Assembly: GCF_001753245.1 (NCBI RefSeq)
Contig: NZ_CP017415.1
Coordinates: forward strand, 706,001 to 770,000
Length of the DNA: 64,000 nucleotides
DNA from: Acidihalobacter yilgarnensis
Lineage (GTDB): Bacteria; Pseudomonadota; Gammaproteobacteria; DSM-5130; Acidihalobacteraceae
Direction: 5' to 3'
The position numbers and the translations under genes are program-made. Shown here piece by piece: positions 48,465 through 57,945 of the stretch; positions within the stretch are counted from its first letter, which is position 1, and each line of letters begins with the position of its first letter. The notes beneath the pieces are model-generated. The model did not search any database, was not told the origin of the DNA, and worked only from the letters and a program-made list of their open reading frames with translations.

Positions 48465-49654
48465 TGAGCCGAATGGCGGCCGTACGCGCGCGACTGACAC
48501 TGCCACGCAGTGTGGTGGTGCTGGGGCTTGTGTCCTTCCTCAACGATGCGGCTTCGGAGATGATCACGCCGCTGCTGCCCTTGTTCCTGACGATGACCCT
48601 GGGCGCCGGCCCCATGGTCGTAGGGCTGATCGAGGGCGTTGCGGAAGCCACTGCGAGTCTCCTTAAGTTGATTTCCGGGCGTCTGGCAGATCGCGGCGTG
48701 CCGCCCAAATGGTTGCTGCTTGGCGGCTATGGCATCTCCAATATTGCGCGTCCATTGGTCGGTTTGGCGCTGAGTTGGAGTTGGGTGCTGGGACTGCGTT
48801 TCTTCGATCGAGTGGGCAAGGGCGTGCGCACCTCGCCGCGCGATGCGCTGATCGCCGCCGCCAGCGGTGAGGGGCGGCGTGGACACGCCTTTGGTTTTCA
48901 CCGTGCCATGGACAATGCGGGCGCCGTGGTCGGACCGTTGCTTGCCTTCGCATTATTGAGCCTCTCGGTGCCGCTGGGGCACGTGTTTCTGGCCTCGGTG
49001 GTCCCTGGCGTCCTAGTGCTCGCCTTGCTGGTTTTCGGTCTCCCAGGGCGTCCGCCAGTTCCACCGAAACTCGAGACTGTCCCTCTTCCGCATTTGCGCT
49101 GGTCTCAACTAGATGCGCGGCTCAAGGGTTTGCTGTTGGCAGCGGGTGGCTTGGCTTTGGCGACCGTACCGGAGGTGTTTCTAGTGTTATGGGCGCGGTC
49201 CCGCGGACTTGAAATCGTCTGGGTGCCTTTGATCTGGGCTGCCGCGAGTTTGGTCAAGAGTTTGCTTTCTTGGCCCGCGGGCGCATTGTCTGACCGTGTG
49301 GGGCGGGTGCCGGTAGTGTTTGTCGGCTGGTCATCACGGGTCGTTTTGCTGCTCGCCCTGGCGCATGCTGGGAGCGCCGCCCCGACAATTTGGGGTTTGT
49401 TCCTGGCCTATGCCGGCGCGTTGGCGTTGACCGAAGGTGCCGAGCGAGCGTTGATCGGCGATTATGCGCCGGCGCGTCTCAAGGGTACGGCCTTCGGACT
49501 CTATCACCTGATAACCGGTGCCTTGACGCTGCCGGGGGCGCTGCTGTTTGGTACTGTTTGGCAGGAGGTCGGAGAGCGTTCCGCCTTTTATCTAGCCGCG
49601 TGTCTTACGGCCGTGGCTGCCGCAGGCATGCTTGCCGTATTGCGCCGAGGCTGA
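48464..49654 (+). CDS. MFS transporter
   Basis: A 396-residue protein with about twelve hydrophobic segments. It opens SVVVLGLVSFLNDAASEMITPLLPLFL and has the MFS loop GRLADRGVPPKWLLLGGYG (motif A-like) and FFDRVGKGVRTSPRDALIA, which recalls a subgroup annotated as MFS efflux transporters of unknown substrate. The second half repeats the loop as GALSDRVGRVPVVFVGW. GTG at 48464 overlaps the motB stop, so it may be translationally coupled to motAB although no functional link is known. Confidence 0.88.
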   Translation: MSRMAAVRARLTLPRSVVVLGLVSFLNDAASEMITPLLPLFLTMTLGAGPMVVGLIEGVAEATASLLKLISGRLADRGVPPKWLLLGGYGISNIARPLVGLALSWSWVLGLRFFDRVGKGVRTSPRDALIAAASGEGRRGHAFGFHRAMDNAGAVVGPLLAFALLSLSVPLGHVFLASVVPGVLVLALLVFGLPGRPPVPPKLETVPLPHLRWSQLDARLKGLLLAAGGLALATVPEVFLVLWARSRGLEIVWVPLIWAAASLVKSLLSWPAGALSDRVGRVPVVFVGWSSRVVLLLALAHAGSAAPTIWGLFLAYAGALALTEGAERALIGDYAPARLKGTAFGLYHLITGALTLPGALLFGTVWQEVGERSAFYLAACLTAVAAAGMLAVLRRG

Positions 49655-49658
49655 TCCC

Positions 49659-51617
49659 ATGCATTCCTGGCTACAGTTCGTGGTGTCATGGGTTGCCGCT
49701 CACCCGGGCTTGTCAGGCGTGGTGGTATTCCTGATCGCGCTGGGTGAATCGCTTGCGGTGGTCGGTTTGCTGATTCCTGGGACGGCCGTCATGTTTGCCA
49801 TCGGCGCCTTGGTCGCAGCGGGCGCACTCAATCTATGGACCACGCTGGCGGCGGCCGTTGCCGGCGCGATAATCGGCGATGGCCTGAGCTATTGGTTGGG
49901 ATATTACTACCGTGATCGCGTGCGTGGAATGTGGCCATTCCGCACGCATCCGCAATGGCTGCGTGCAGCAGAGGGCTTCATCGAGAGGCATGGTGGCAAG
50001 AGCGTATTGCTGGGGCGGTTCGTCGGTCCGGTACGCCCGATCGTGCCTGTGGTCGCGGGCATGATGCGCATGGCACCGCGACGCTTCCTGCTTGCGAATG
50101 TGGTCTCCGCGGTATTGTGGGCACCTGCCTATCTTGCCCCCGGCATCGGTTTTGGGGTGGCCTTCGATTTGTTCAGTCGCATCGCTCTGCGATTGGCGCT
50201 GTTGTTCGGTCTGCTGGTCGCCGTGCTTTGGCTGACCGGCTGGGCCGTGCATCGATTGCATCGCTGGCTGGTGCCGCGTGCTGTCGCTACCTTGGCGCTG
50301 GTGGCCCAGCAGCGCGCACGCCGTCCGTGGCTTGGGCGTTTCGCTGGCCTGTTGATCGATCCCCGTTCGCCGGATCTGGGGGCTTTGGCGACTGCCGCAC
50401 TGGTGCTGCTCGTTGCTACCTGGGGGTTGCACGCGCTCGCTGAGGGGACTGTCTGGCATCAGGCCGACGCAGCGATTTTCCGTTATCTGGCGCAGATGCG
50501 CTCGCCTTGGGGCGATCACGCCATGCAGTGGTTGAGCGGATTCGGCTCGGTGCCATCGCTGGCTGCCTTGGCCTTGTGGGGTGGGATTTGGTTGGCGGGG
50601 CGCCGCGAATGGCGACTCTTGCTCTATTGGCTCGGGGTTTCGCTACTCGGCATGGTGTTGTTGGCATTGGGCATGACGGCCGTGTTGGGTCAGCCCGCGC
50701 GCTTGAGTGCGAGCAGTGCCTGGCAGGTATCGCTGTATGGCCTGATCGCGATGCAGGTCGCGCAGCGTCTACGAGGCGACCTCCGCTGGCTACCTTATTC
50801 GGTCGTGGGTTTGCTGCTGGCCGGAGTGGGTTTTGCACGTGTGTATCTGGGTATTGAAGGCTTGTCCGGCTGGCTGGGCGGGCTTTTGCTGGGCATGATC
50901 TGGGTCACTCTGGTCGGTGTCGCCTGTTTGACGCACGCGGGCGCGGGCGGAGCGGTGCGTGGCTTGCTTTTAGGCGGCATCATGGCGAGCGTTGCCGGTT
51001 TGGCGATCGGGTATCGCGTGCCCCCGACATCGCCCCCCTTAGCCGTGATCACATTTAACCATCAATTGACGGATGCTCAATGGTGGCACGAAGGCTGGCG
51101 ATCATTACCCGCCTTGCGCAGGCGTTTGGATGGCGAGCCGGCCGAGCCGCTGAATATCCAGTGGGCCGGCGACCGGGCGGTTATTGAAGCCTTTCTGGGC
51201 GCGCACGGCTGGGTGGCGCCGCCGCCACTGACGCCAGGCGATGCGTTGAACTGGTTATTACCGGGACGCGATAATCGCCGGTTGCCAATGTTGCCGCGAC
51301 TGAATGATGGACGCGGACCGGTGCTGGTGCGAATTCATAGCCTGGATGATGACGCGGTTGGTACGCGCGAACTTGTACTTCGGCTGTGGCCGAGCACACT
51401 GCGACTGAGCGACGGCCGGCCGGTATGGGTGGGCAGCTTGCGCCAACGTCGCCTAGTGGCGCCGTTGGGTTTGCTGCTGCTGCCGCGTTACGGCGAGCTA
51501 GCCACCAATGGAGCGACCTGGCTTGAGGGGGCCGGCGTGCAGACGCGCGTGGTTCACCGCCAGCGGTCAGGAGTGCCCAGTCCGGTACGATTGCTGCGCA
51601 TGACCCCGTCGCGGTAG
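49659..51617 (+). CDS. DedA - degenerate PAP2-like - LssY_C fusion membrane protein
   Basis: A 652-residue protein in three parts. Residues 1-200 are a DedA (SNARE-associated) domain (LIALGESLAVVGLLIPGTAVMFAIGALVAAG, FIERHGGKSVLLGRFVGPVRPIVPVVAGM). Residues about 240-445 look like a PAP2 phosphatase core (QPARLSASSAWQVSLYGL, FARVYLGIEGLSGWLGGLLLG), but the catalytic PSGH and S-R-x5-H are replaced by SASSA and A-R-x5-E, so it is probably inactive. Residues about 470-640 match an LssY C-terminal domain (WWHEGWRSLPALRRRLDGEPAEPLNIQWAG). Such proteins are linked to phospholipid handling. Start at ATG 49659, five bases past the MFS stop. Confidence 0.82.
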   Translation: MHSWLQFVVSWVAAHPGLSGVVVFLIALGESLAVVGLLIPGTAVMFAIGALVAAGALNLWTTLAAAVAGAIIGDGLSYWLGYYYRDRVRGMWPFRTHPQWLRAAEGFIERHGGKSVLLGRFVGPVRPIVPVVAGMMRMAPRRFLLANVVSAVLWAPAYLAPGIGFGVAFDLFSRIALRLALLFGLLVAVLWLTGWAVHRLHRWLVPRAVATLALVAQQRARRPWLGRFAGLLIDPRSPDLGALATAALVLLVATWGLHALAEGTVWHQADAAIFRYLAQMRSPWGDHAMQWLSGFGSVPSLAALALWGGIWLAGRREWRLLLYWLGVSLLGMVLLALGMTAVLGQPARLSASSAWQVSLYGLIAMQVAQRLRGDLRWLPYSVVGLLLAGVGFARVYLGIEGLSGWLGGLLLGMIWVTLVGVACLTHAGAGGAVRGLLLGGIMASVAGLAIGYRVPPTSPPLAVITFNHQLTDAQWWHEGWRSLPALRRRLDGEPAEPLNIQWAGDRAVIEAFLGAHGWVAPPPLTPGDALNWLLPGRDNRRLPMLPRLNDGRGPVLVRIHSLDDDAVGTRELVLRLWPSTLRLSDGRPVWVGSLRQRRLVAPLGLLLLPRYGELATNGATWLEGAGVQTRVVHRQRSGVPSPVRLLRMTPSR

Positions 51618-51702
51618 TGTGGGCAGCATTCGCGGCTTGGCAGTGTCTGTCCGCCTAGCATAAAGTGGCGAGCACGTTCAGTCGGTTGAGGTCTGTCACA
51701 GT

Positions 51703-52695
51703 ATGTCGCATTCGCAGCATCCCCATGCCCATTCGGAAGCCGGTCCCGTGAGCCATGCCGAAGGGCATCACGGTCATGGGCATCACCATCATGCAGGTGG
51801 CACAGATCGTCGCCGCCTGTTGGGTGCATTGTTACTGACCGCGGGTTTTATGCTGATCGAAGCTGCTGGCGGGTGGTGGTCCGGTTCGTTGGCGCTGCTC
51901 GCGGATGCGGGGCACATGCTCACCGACACCTTCGCGTTGGGATTGGCTTGGTTGGCCGTGGGCATGGCTCGCAGACCGGCGGATCATGATCGCACCTATG
52001 GTTACCATCGTCTGGAGGTGTTGGCTGCCTTCGTCAATGGACTGGTATTGCTGGCCGTGGTTGGTGGCATTTACTACGAGGCGGCACTGCGCCTGTTCCA
52101 CCCCGAACCCGTGGCCGCAGGTGAGATGTTACTGATCGCAGCACTCGGGTTGTTCGCCAATATCGCGTCGTTCGCACTACTCCACGGCGGACACCACGAC
52201 CATGGGAACCTCAATCGGCGCGCTGCTTTGTTGCATGTTATTGGCGATCTGCTCGGCTCGGTGGCCGCAATCGCTGCCGCACTCGTCATCATGATGACTG
52301 GGTGGATGCCGATCGACCCGTTACTGTCGATGCTGATCGGTCTGCTGATTCTGCGCAGTACATGGGCGGTGATCCGCGAGAGCGGTCAGGTACTGCTGGA
52401 GGCTGCGCCTGCGGATCTGGATGTCGCGGCGCTCTGCGATGTGTTGCAGCGCGAGGTGCCCGGCGTCCTCGATGTTCATCATGTTCATGTCTGGTCGCTA
52501 ACGCCTGAGCGGCCATTGCTGACGATGCACTTGCGTGCAGCGCCGGGGAGCGATAGCGCGCAGGTGCTGGCGGCGGTCAAGTCACTGCTGGCTCACCGTT
52601 ATGGCATTACCCATTCGGCAGTGCAGGTCGAGCAGGGACCTTGCCCGGACGGCGATGCCACCGAGCAGGTCGGTCATGCGCCCGGTTGTTGTTGA
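51703..52695 (+). CDS. cation diffusion facilitator (zinc exporter)
   Basis: A 330-residue six-helix CDF transporter. The histidine-rich N terminus (HAEGHHGHGHHHHAGG) is typical of zinc/cadmium exporters. Metal sites are visible in GSLALLADAGHMLTDTFALGLAWLAV (H-x3-D) and LLHVIGDLLGSVAAIAAALVIMMTGW (H-x3-D), the pattern of Zn(II) transporters. The cytosolic C-terminal domain has DVHHVHVWSLTPERPLLTMHL. It ends in a Cys/His-rich tail (GHAPGCC). Convergent with the glycosyltransferase gene, 14 bases away. Confidence 0.93.
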   Translation: MSHSQHPHAHSEAGPVSHAEGHHGHGHHHHAGGTDRRRLLGALLLTAGFMLIEAAGGWWSGSLALLADAGHMLTDTFALGLAWLAVGMARRPADHDRTYGYHRLEVLAAFVNGLVLLAVVGGIYYEAALRLFHPEPVAAGEMLLIAALGLFANIASFALLHGGHHDHGNLNRRAALLHVIGDLLGSVAAIAAALVIMMTGWMPIDPLLSMLIGLLILRSTWAVIRESGQVLLEAAPADLDVAALCDVLQREVPGVLDVHHVHVWSLTPERPLLTMHLRAAPGSDSAQVLAAVKSLLAHRYGITHSAVQVEQGPCPDGDATEQVGHAPGCC

Positions 52696-52709
52696 ACGCG
52701 GCGTCAGGC

Positions 52710-55394
52710 CTAGCGGCGGTCGAATGCCTGTGGCCTGAGTTCGCCTACAAAGGCGTAGTAGTGCCGCAGCGTCACGCCGAGGCGGGTCAGTGCGAAGTCG
52801 CCCAGAGGCCGATAGTGCATAAATAGGCGGGACAGCTCCCATGGGTGCGCATTGTGGCTGACGTAAATGCCCATCGTGCCCTTGGCTGGCGGTTGCTGCC
52901 AAGCGAGATAAGCGCTCCCGGAGCCGATCTCGAAGGGATCGTAGGTTGTCGGGCGATCCGGCATGTCGAAGGCGAGTACGCTGGCAATTTTATAATTCGA
53001 GCCGACGATCCAGGGTGTCTTGCCATCACGCGTTTCCTGCTCGCGAAGCCGACCTACCCAGTTTGCCAATGGTGTGCGATCCAGTGGGAAGGTCAGCGGA
53101 TAATTGGGGTAGGGGATCAATGGATGCGCGACCTCGATATGCGTGTACAGCGAGACCATGGCGGCAAAGCCGATGGTGACGCCGGCAAGCCAGCGCAGTG
53201 GTCGCAGACGATGATGGATCAGCGCGGCCATCAATCCGCCGGCGAGCGGCAGCGCGGTGACGTAGGCCGGTGCGCTCCAGTTGGGCCCGCTGCTCTGCAG
53301 GAAGCTGGCTGCGCCGAATACGCCGAAGGTCACCAACGCGGGACTCAGCAGAAAGGGGCGGATTTCGGCTGGCGTCAGCGTGGATTCAGCGTTTGCCCCG
53401 CTAGGGTTGCCTGGTGCTGGGCGCAACATGGCGTAGCCGACTGCGGCCAGCGTCAGTGCAAAGACCAGCGGCGTCAACACGCCGGCCTGCCCCAGTAGAT
53501 ATTGGCCGAAGGTGGCAAGTCCGGTGACGTGATCATGCGCACCCGCCGCCGGCCCGAGGCCTTGCTTGAGGTGAAAGATGACCGAATCCAAGTTGTTCTG
53601 ATATTCCCAGACGATCATCGGCAGTGAAACCAGCACCGAGACACCCAGCGCCAACCAGGGCTTGATCCCTCTCAGCGCTCGGCGGCCACGCGTGGTGGCG
53701 AGCAGGGCGAACAGCAGGGCCAGATAGAGCAGGATCATGGGGAATTTGCTGAGCATACCCATGCCTGCACAGGCACCCATGAGTAGCCAGTCGAGCAGGC
53801 GTTCGCGCTCGAGCGCTCGCAGGGTCAGCAAAATGGTTGCGGTCCAGAAGAACAGCAGCGGGGTATCCGGCGTGCTGATCATATTGCCGACTGCGAACAG
53901 AGGGGTGGTCACGGTCAATACGAGCGTCCAAAGGCCGGCACGTGAACTACGCCAATAGGCCTTGCCTAGCTGGTACATCATCCAGGCGAGGGTCACGGCG
54001 AGCATGCCGGGGACAAGGCGCACACCCAATGGATTGGTGCCTACCAGCCGGGTGCCGGCAGCGATGAGATAGGCGATCATGGGCGGGTGGTCGAAGTACC
54101 CCCAAGCCAGGTGGCGCGACCATTGCCAGTAATAGGTTTCGTCGAAGGTCAGCGGTGTTTGTGACGCGAACAGGATGCTGAGTATGCCGGCGCTGATCAG
54201 CAGGATGACGACCCAGCTGCGTGCGATCAGTTCGCTTGGCTGGGGCAAGCCTTCGGGCGCGGCTTCGTCGCCTGCCGGGAAGGCCCAGCGCCGACTGCCG
54301 TAGAAATTCCAGGCGCTGGCGAGTACGACGCCCAGGATCAGCGCGATTTGCTCGACGCTGACGGCTTGTACCAGACCTGCCCATAGGCCTCCGGCGGCGG
54401 GAGGGGGTAGGTTGACGATGAATTCGAACAATAGGCTGCGTAGGGCGAAACCGACCAGGCTGACAGCCAGGAAAACGCTCATGCGCGCGTGATTGCGCCT
54501 TTCCCGGAAGGTCCACAGTCGGTTCAGGGCGAAATTGAAGCGTGCGGCGACCAGAAAGGAGAGCGTCTGCGCGAAGAAGCCGCCCAGTGTTGGGCCGAGT
54601 GCCTTGAGCCCGATATACCAGTAGGCCATGCCGAAGGTGGCTGAATCGACGGCCATACCGAGCACGCCGACCAGTCCGAATTGCAGGTAGCCGATCAGGC
54701 GAGGAAATCGGTCGCGATAAAGCGCTGCGAGTTGTACCAGATAAGCAAGAATGACCGCCCCGCCGAGCTTGCTTGAGCCGCGTGTGCGATCACGGAATAC
54801 GAAGGGAACCTCAACGGTATGCCGACCCGGTAGGCGGGCGAACAGCTCGAGTCCAATCTTGTAGCCGCGCGGCACGAAGTCCACCGACTCTAGACACTCG
54901 CGGCGTAGCGCGAAATAACCCGAGGTGGAATCCCTGATCGGCGTCAGGGGTTTGGCAAGCCAGCAGGCGACGCGGGAAATAATACGCCGCTTGAGCGGCC
55001 AGCCCTCGGTGCCGCCTTCGGGGACGTAGCGGCTGGCGACGGCCACATCAGCGCCTTTGCGTATTGCGCCGAGCAGCGCCGGCAACTGTTCCGGTGGATG
55101 GGAAAGATCAGCGTCCATCACAGCGAGCACATCGCCACGTGCCGCTGCGAAGCCCGCGGCAACGGCCTTGGCCAAGCCCTTGTCGGTGCTCCGCGTGATC
55201 ACGCGCACACGCTCACCGGCATGGTGAGTCGCCGCTGCTTCCGCCATCGCGGCGGAGGTGCCGTCCGGCGAGTCGTCGTCGACGATCAGGAGTTCAACCG
55301 GTTCTTGGATGAGGTCGAATGCGGCCAGGGTACGGCGGATCAGTTCCGCGGCATTGTCGCGTTCATTGTAGGTGGGGACGATGACCGACAGCAT
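52710..55394 (-). CDS. three-domain GT2 - GtrA - GT39/ArnT-like glycosyltransferase
   Basis: An 894-residue protein. Residues 1-230 are a DPM1-like GT2 domain (LSVIVPTYNERDNAAELIRRTL, LIVDDDSPDGTSAAMAEA, VMDADLSHPPEQLPALLGAI with a D-x-D). Residues about 235-365 form a GtrA-like four-helix flippase domain (YLQFGLVGVLGMAVDSATFGMAYW, RLWTFRERRNHARMS). Residues 380-894 are a polytopic PMT-like glycosyltransferase (TFDETYYWQWSRHLAWGYFDHPPMIAYLIAAG, with the D-E essential for GT39/ArnT). A polyprenyl-phosphate sugar could thus be made, flipped and transferred by one chain. The acceptor is unknown. Confidence 0.88.
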   Translation of the reverse strand: MLSVIVPTYNERDNAAELIRRTLAAFDLIQEPVELLIVDDDSPDGTSAAMAEAAATHHAGERVRVITRSTDKGLAKAVAAGFAAARGDVLAVMDADLSHPPEQLPALLGAIRKGADVAVASRYVPEGGTEGWPLKRRIISRVACWLAKPLTPIRDSTSGYFALRRECLESVDFVPRGYKIGLELFARLPGRHTVEVPFVFRDRTRGSSKLGGAVILAYLVQLAALYRDRFPRLIGYLQFGLVGVLGMAVDSATFGMAYWYIGLKALGPTLGGFFAQTLSFLVAARFNFALNRLWTFRERRNHARMSVFLAVSLVGFALRSLLFEFIVNLPPPAAGGLWAGLVQAVSVEQIALILGVVLASAWNFYGSRRWAFPAGDEAAPEGLPQPSELIARSWVVILLISAGILSILFASQTPLTFDETYYWQWSRHLAWGYFDHPPMIAYLIAAGTRLVGTNPLGVRLVPGMLAVTLAWMMYQLGKAYWRSSRAGLWTLVLTVTTPLFAVGNMISTPDTPLLFFWTATILLTLRALERERLLDWLLMGACAGMGMLSKFPMILLYLALLFALLATTRGRRALRGIKPWLALGVSVLVSLPMIVWEYQNNLDSVIFHLKQGLGPAAGAHDHVTGLATFGQYLLGQAGVLTPLVFALTLAAVGYAMLRPAPGNPSGANAESTLTPAEIRPFLLSPALVTFGVFGAASFLQSSGPNWSAPAYVTALPLAGGLMAALIHHRLRPLRWLAGVTIGFAAMVSLYTHIEVAHPLIPYPNYPLTFPLDRTPLANWVGRLREQETRDGKTPWIVGSNYKIASVLAFDMPDRPTTYDPFEIGSGSAYLAWQQPPAKGTMGIYVSHNAHPWELSRLFMHYRPLGDFALTRLGVTLRHYYAFVGELRPQAFDRR

Positions 55395-55399
55395 CTCGC

Positions 55400-56737
55400 T
55401 CAGGGTACCTTGGTGCTGGGGGCGGGCGGTTCCGCGACGGCAGGCGCGGATTTGGGCGCGGTGCTCAGGAAGTCTTCCGCCAATGCACGATAGATGGGTT
55501 TGGGACAGACCAGCCGCGAGGTGCCATAGGCAATGAACGCGCTGGCCATCAACGGGATCAGGAGGTCGTTATTGTGGGTCATTTCCATGACGATCACGAA
55601 GGCCGTGATCGGTGTTTGCACGACGCCGGCGAAGTAGGCGACGGTCCCGAGTAGCACCATCGCGGCCAGTTGGGTGTGCGGGAACCAGTGGGCAAGATGT
55701 GCGCCGAGACCCGCGCCGGTGGCAAGTGACGGGGCAAAAATACCGCCAGGGATGCCGCTCCAATAGGAAACCGCCGTGGCCAGTAGTTTGAGGTAGGGGA
55801 AGCTGTCGTTGACGGCTTGCGTGTTCTGCACAAGGCCTCGTGCGGCATCGTACCCGGAGCCGTAAGTCAGTCCCCCAGAGGCGAGACCGATGAGCGCAAT
55901 CGCCAGGCCGCAGATCCCGGCGACTTTCAGGGCGTGGCGCTTGTAGATCGGACGTAGCCGGCGCTGACCGTGAATCAGTAGGCTACTGAACAGGCCGCCG
56001 AGTAACCCGCCGGCAACGCCGCAGACGAGAACGGGTAATAATCCGGTGCGTACCGATACATTGGCCGGGACGATGCCCAGATAGGTGTAGTTACCAAGCA
56101 GGGCGATCGACGTTACGCCGGCCAGCAGTACGGCGGTGATCAGCGTGCCACTGGTGCGTTCCTCGAAGGAGCGGCTCATTTCCTCGATCGCAAACAAGAT
56201 GCCGGCCAGCGGGGTGTTGAAGGCGGCGGCAATACCTGCGGCGCCACCAGCGAGAATCATGCCTCGGTCCATATAATGAAAGGGGAAGCGTCCGAGGCGC
56301 CCAAGGCTGAATAGCAATGCCGCGCCGATATGCACAGTAGGGCCTTCGCGACCGATCGAGGCGCCGCTCAGTAGACCAAGCAGCGTGAGCAGGATTTTGC
56401 CGAAGGCGATGCGCCAGGACAGCATGCGCGCCCGTACCGATTCCTCATGGATATCGAGGGCCGCAATACACTGAGGAATACCGCTACCCTCGGCGCCTGG
56501 GAACCATCGTTGTGTGATCCAAGCGGCGAGCATGATCAGGCTTGGCGTTACCACCAGGGGCAGATAAGGAGAGATGGCGACGAGCTGATGAAATAGATGA
56601 TTGGCGTAGTCCGCGGCACGTGCGAAAAAGCTCGCGACGAGGCCGACCAGTACCGCGCCGACCCAGAAGATCAGCCGGATTCGCCAGCCATCCGGCGCGA
56701 GCCGGCCGAGGGTCGATTGCACGATCCGTCTGAACAT
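55400..56737 (-). CDS. clcA: ClC-family chloride/proton antiporter or channel
   Basis: A 445-residue polytopic protein with the ClC signatures: GSGIPQ (Cl- site), GASIGREGPTVHIGA (gating glutamate), GGIFAPSLATGAGLGA, and a tyrosine-bearing region near the C terminus. A glutamate at the position of the proton-pathway residue (LFAIEEMSRSF) suggests an H+/Cl- exchanger, as in E. coli ClcA. I favour ATG at 56737 (AAAGG four bases upstream); an ATG at 56818 lies in frame but its AAGG is adjacent to it. It is six bases upstream of the glycosyltransferase on the same strand and divergent from argC. Confidence 0.92.
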   Translation of the reverse strand: MFRRIVQSTLGRLAPDGWRIRLIFWVGAVLVGLVASFFARAADYANHLFHQLVAISPYLPLVVTPSLIMLAAWITQRWFPGAEGSGIPQCIAALDIHEESVRARMLSWRIAFGKILLTLLGLLSGASIGREGPTVHIGAALLFSLGRLGRFPFHYMDRGMILAGGAAGIAAAFNTPLAGILFAIEEMSRSFEERTSGTLITAVLLAGVTSIALLGNYTYLGIVPANVSVRTGLLPVLVCGVAGGLLGGLFSSLLIHGQRRLRPIYKRHALKVAGICGLAIALIGLASGGLTYGSGYDAARGLVQNTQAVNDSFPYLKLLATAVSYWSGIPGGIFAPSLATGAGLGAHLAHWFPHTQLAAMVLLGTVAYFAGVVQTPITAFVIVMEMTHNNDLLIPLMASAFIAYGTSRLVCPKPIYRALAEDFLSTAPKSAPAVAEPPAPSTKVP

Positions 56738-56908
56738 GGGGCCTTTGGGCGAAACAACGAGGACGGTGCGTACCGCGTGGTGCCGGTCCGCAAAAAGGAC
56801 ATATTGTTGTGTATGCATCCTTGGAACGCAAGCAGGCCCGGTCCTGTGGCATCTGACCTTGCGTGCTTATAAGATGTCGCACCATTGTGGATGTTGAGTA
56901 GGTTGAAA

Positions 56909-57943
56909 ATGGATCGGATACATGTCGGTATCGTCGGTGGCACCGGGTACGGCGGTATGGAACTGGTGCGCCTGTTGTTGGAGCATCCCGCCGCAAAGCT
57001 GCATTGTCTGGTTTCGCGCAGTGAGGCCGGGCAGCGTGTGGATGATGTGTTTCCGCATCTTCGCGGCCGGATCGACAAGCGCTTCCAAGCTGTAGAGGAC
57101 GCGGATCTGACTGCGTGCGACGTGGTCTTTTTCGCTACCCCGAATGGGGTGGCGATGCATCAGGTACCCGCCTTATTGGCGAACAATGTACGGATCATCG
57201 ATCTTGCCGCGGATTTCCGTCTGCGAGATCCGGACGTTTGGGCGCAATGGTACGGCGAACCGCATGCCTGTCCTGAGTTGTTAAGCGAGGCTGCCTACGG
57301 ACTGCCGGAGCTGAATCGCGAAGCCATACGGAATGCGCGCCTAGTTGCCAATCCGGGGTGTTACCCCACCGCCGTAATATTGGCTTTTCTGCCATTGTTG
57401 CAAGCTGGGCTTGCGGGGCCTGGCAGCTTGATCGCCGATGCTAAGTCGGGCGCTAGTGGTGCTGGCCGTGGTGCAGCGGTGGATAACTTGCTAACCGAGC
57501 TGAGCGAGAATTTTCGTGCTTACCGGGTTGCAGGGCATCGCCATCTTCCCGAAATCCGTCAGGCGTTCGACGGGATTGCGAACTGCTCTCGTGAGTTGGT
57601 TTTTGTGCCGCACGTCGTGCCGATGATTCGTGGCATTCATGCCACTTGCTACGCGGAGGTCTCCGGCGAGGTGGATTTGCAAGCCGTGTACGAGACGACT
57701 TACCGGGATGAACCTTTTGTGGATGTGTTGGCACCGGGTTCCCATCCCGAGACGCGCAGCGTACGCGGTGTTAATTTGTGCCGTATCGCCGTGCATCGTC
57801 CGCCCGAATCGGGCCGCGTCGTCGTGCTCTCCGTAATCGATAATCTCGTCAAGGGTGCCGCGGGGCAGGCGGTGCAAAACATGAATCTGATGTTCGGATT
57901 GCCAGAGACGAGTGGGCTGAATTTTTCACCGATTGCGCCTTGA
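56909..57943 (+). CDS. argC: N-acetyl-gamma-glutamyl-phosphate reductase
   Basis: A 344-residue NADPH enzyme of arginine synthesis that reduces N-acetylglutamyl phosphate to the semialdehyde. It opens [23 protein letters not shown] (nucleotide-binding G-x-x-G-x-x-G), has [12 protein letters not shown], the catalytic [19 protein letters not shown] cysteine, [13 protein letters not shown], and [21 protein letters not shown] at 56909 is preceded by AGTAGG; an upstream TTG frame is less likely. argC starts a row of genes conserved beside erpA, anmK and tyrS in pseudomonads. Other arg genes are not nearby. Confidence 0.96.
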   Translation: MDRIHVGIVGGTGYGGMELVRLLLEHPAAKLHCLVSRSEAGQRVDDVFPHLRGRIDKRFQAVEDADLTACDVVFFATPNGVAMHQVPALLANNVRIIDLAADFRLRDPDVWAQWYGEPHACPELLSEAAYGLPELNREAIRNARLVANPGCYPTAVILAFLPLLQAGLAGPGSLIADAKSGASGAGRGAAVDNLLTELSENFRAYRVAGHRHLPEIRQAFDGIANCSRELVFVPHVVPMIRGIHATCYAEVSGEVDLQAVYETTYRDEPFVDVLAPGSHPETRSVRGVNLCRIAVHRPPESGRVVVLSVIDNLVKGAAGQAVQNMNLMFGLPETSGLNFSPIAP

Positions 57944-57945
57944 CG

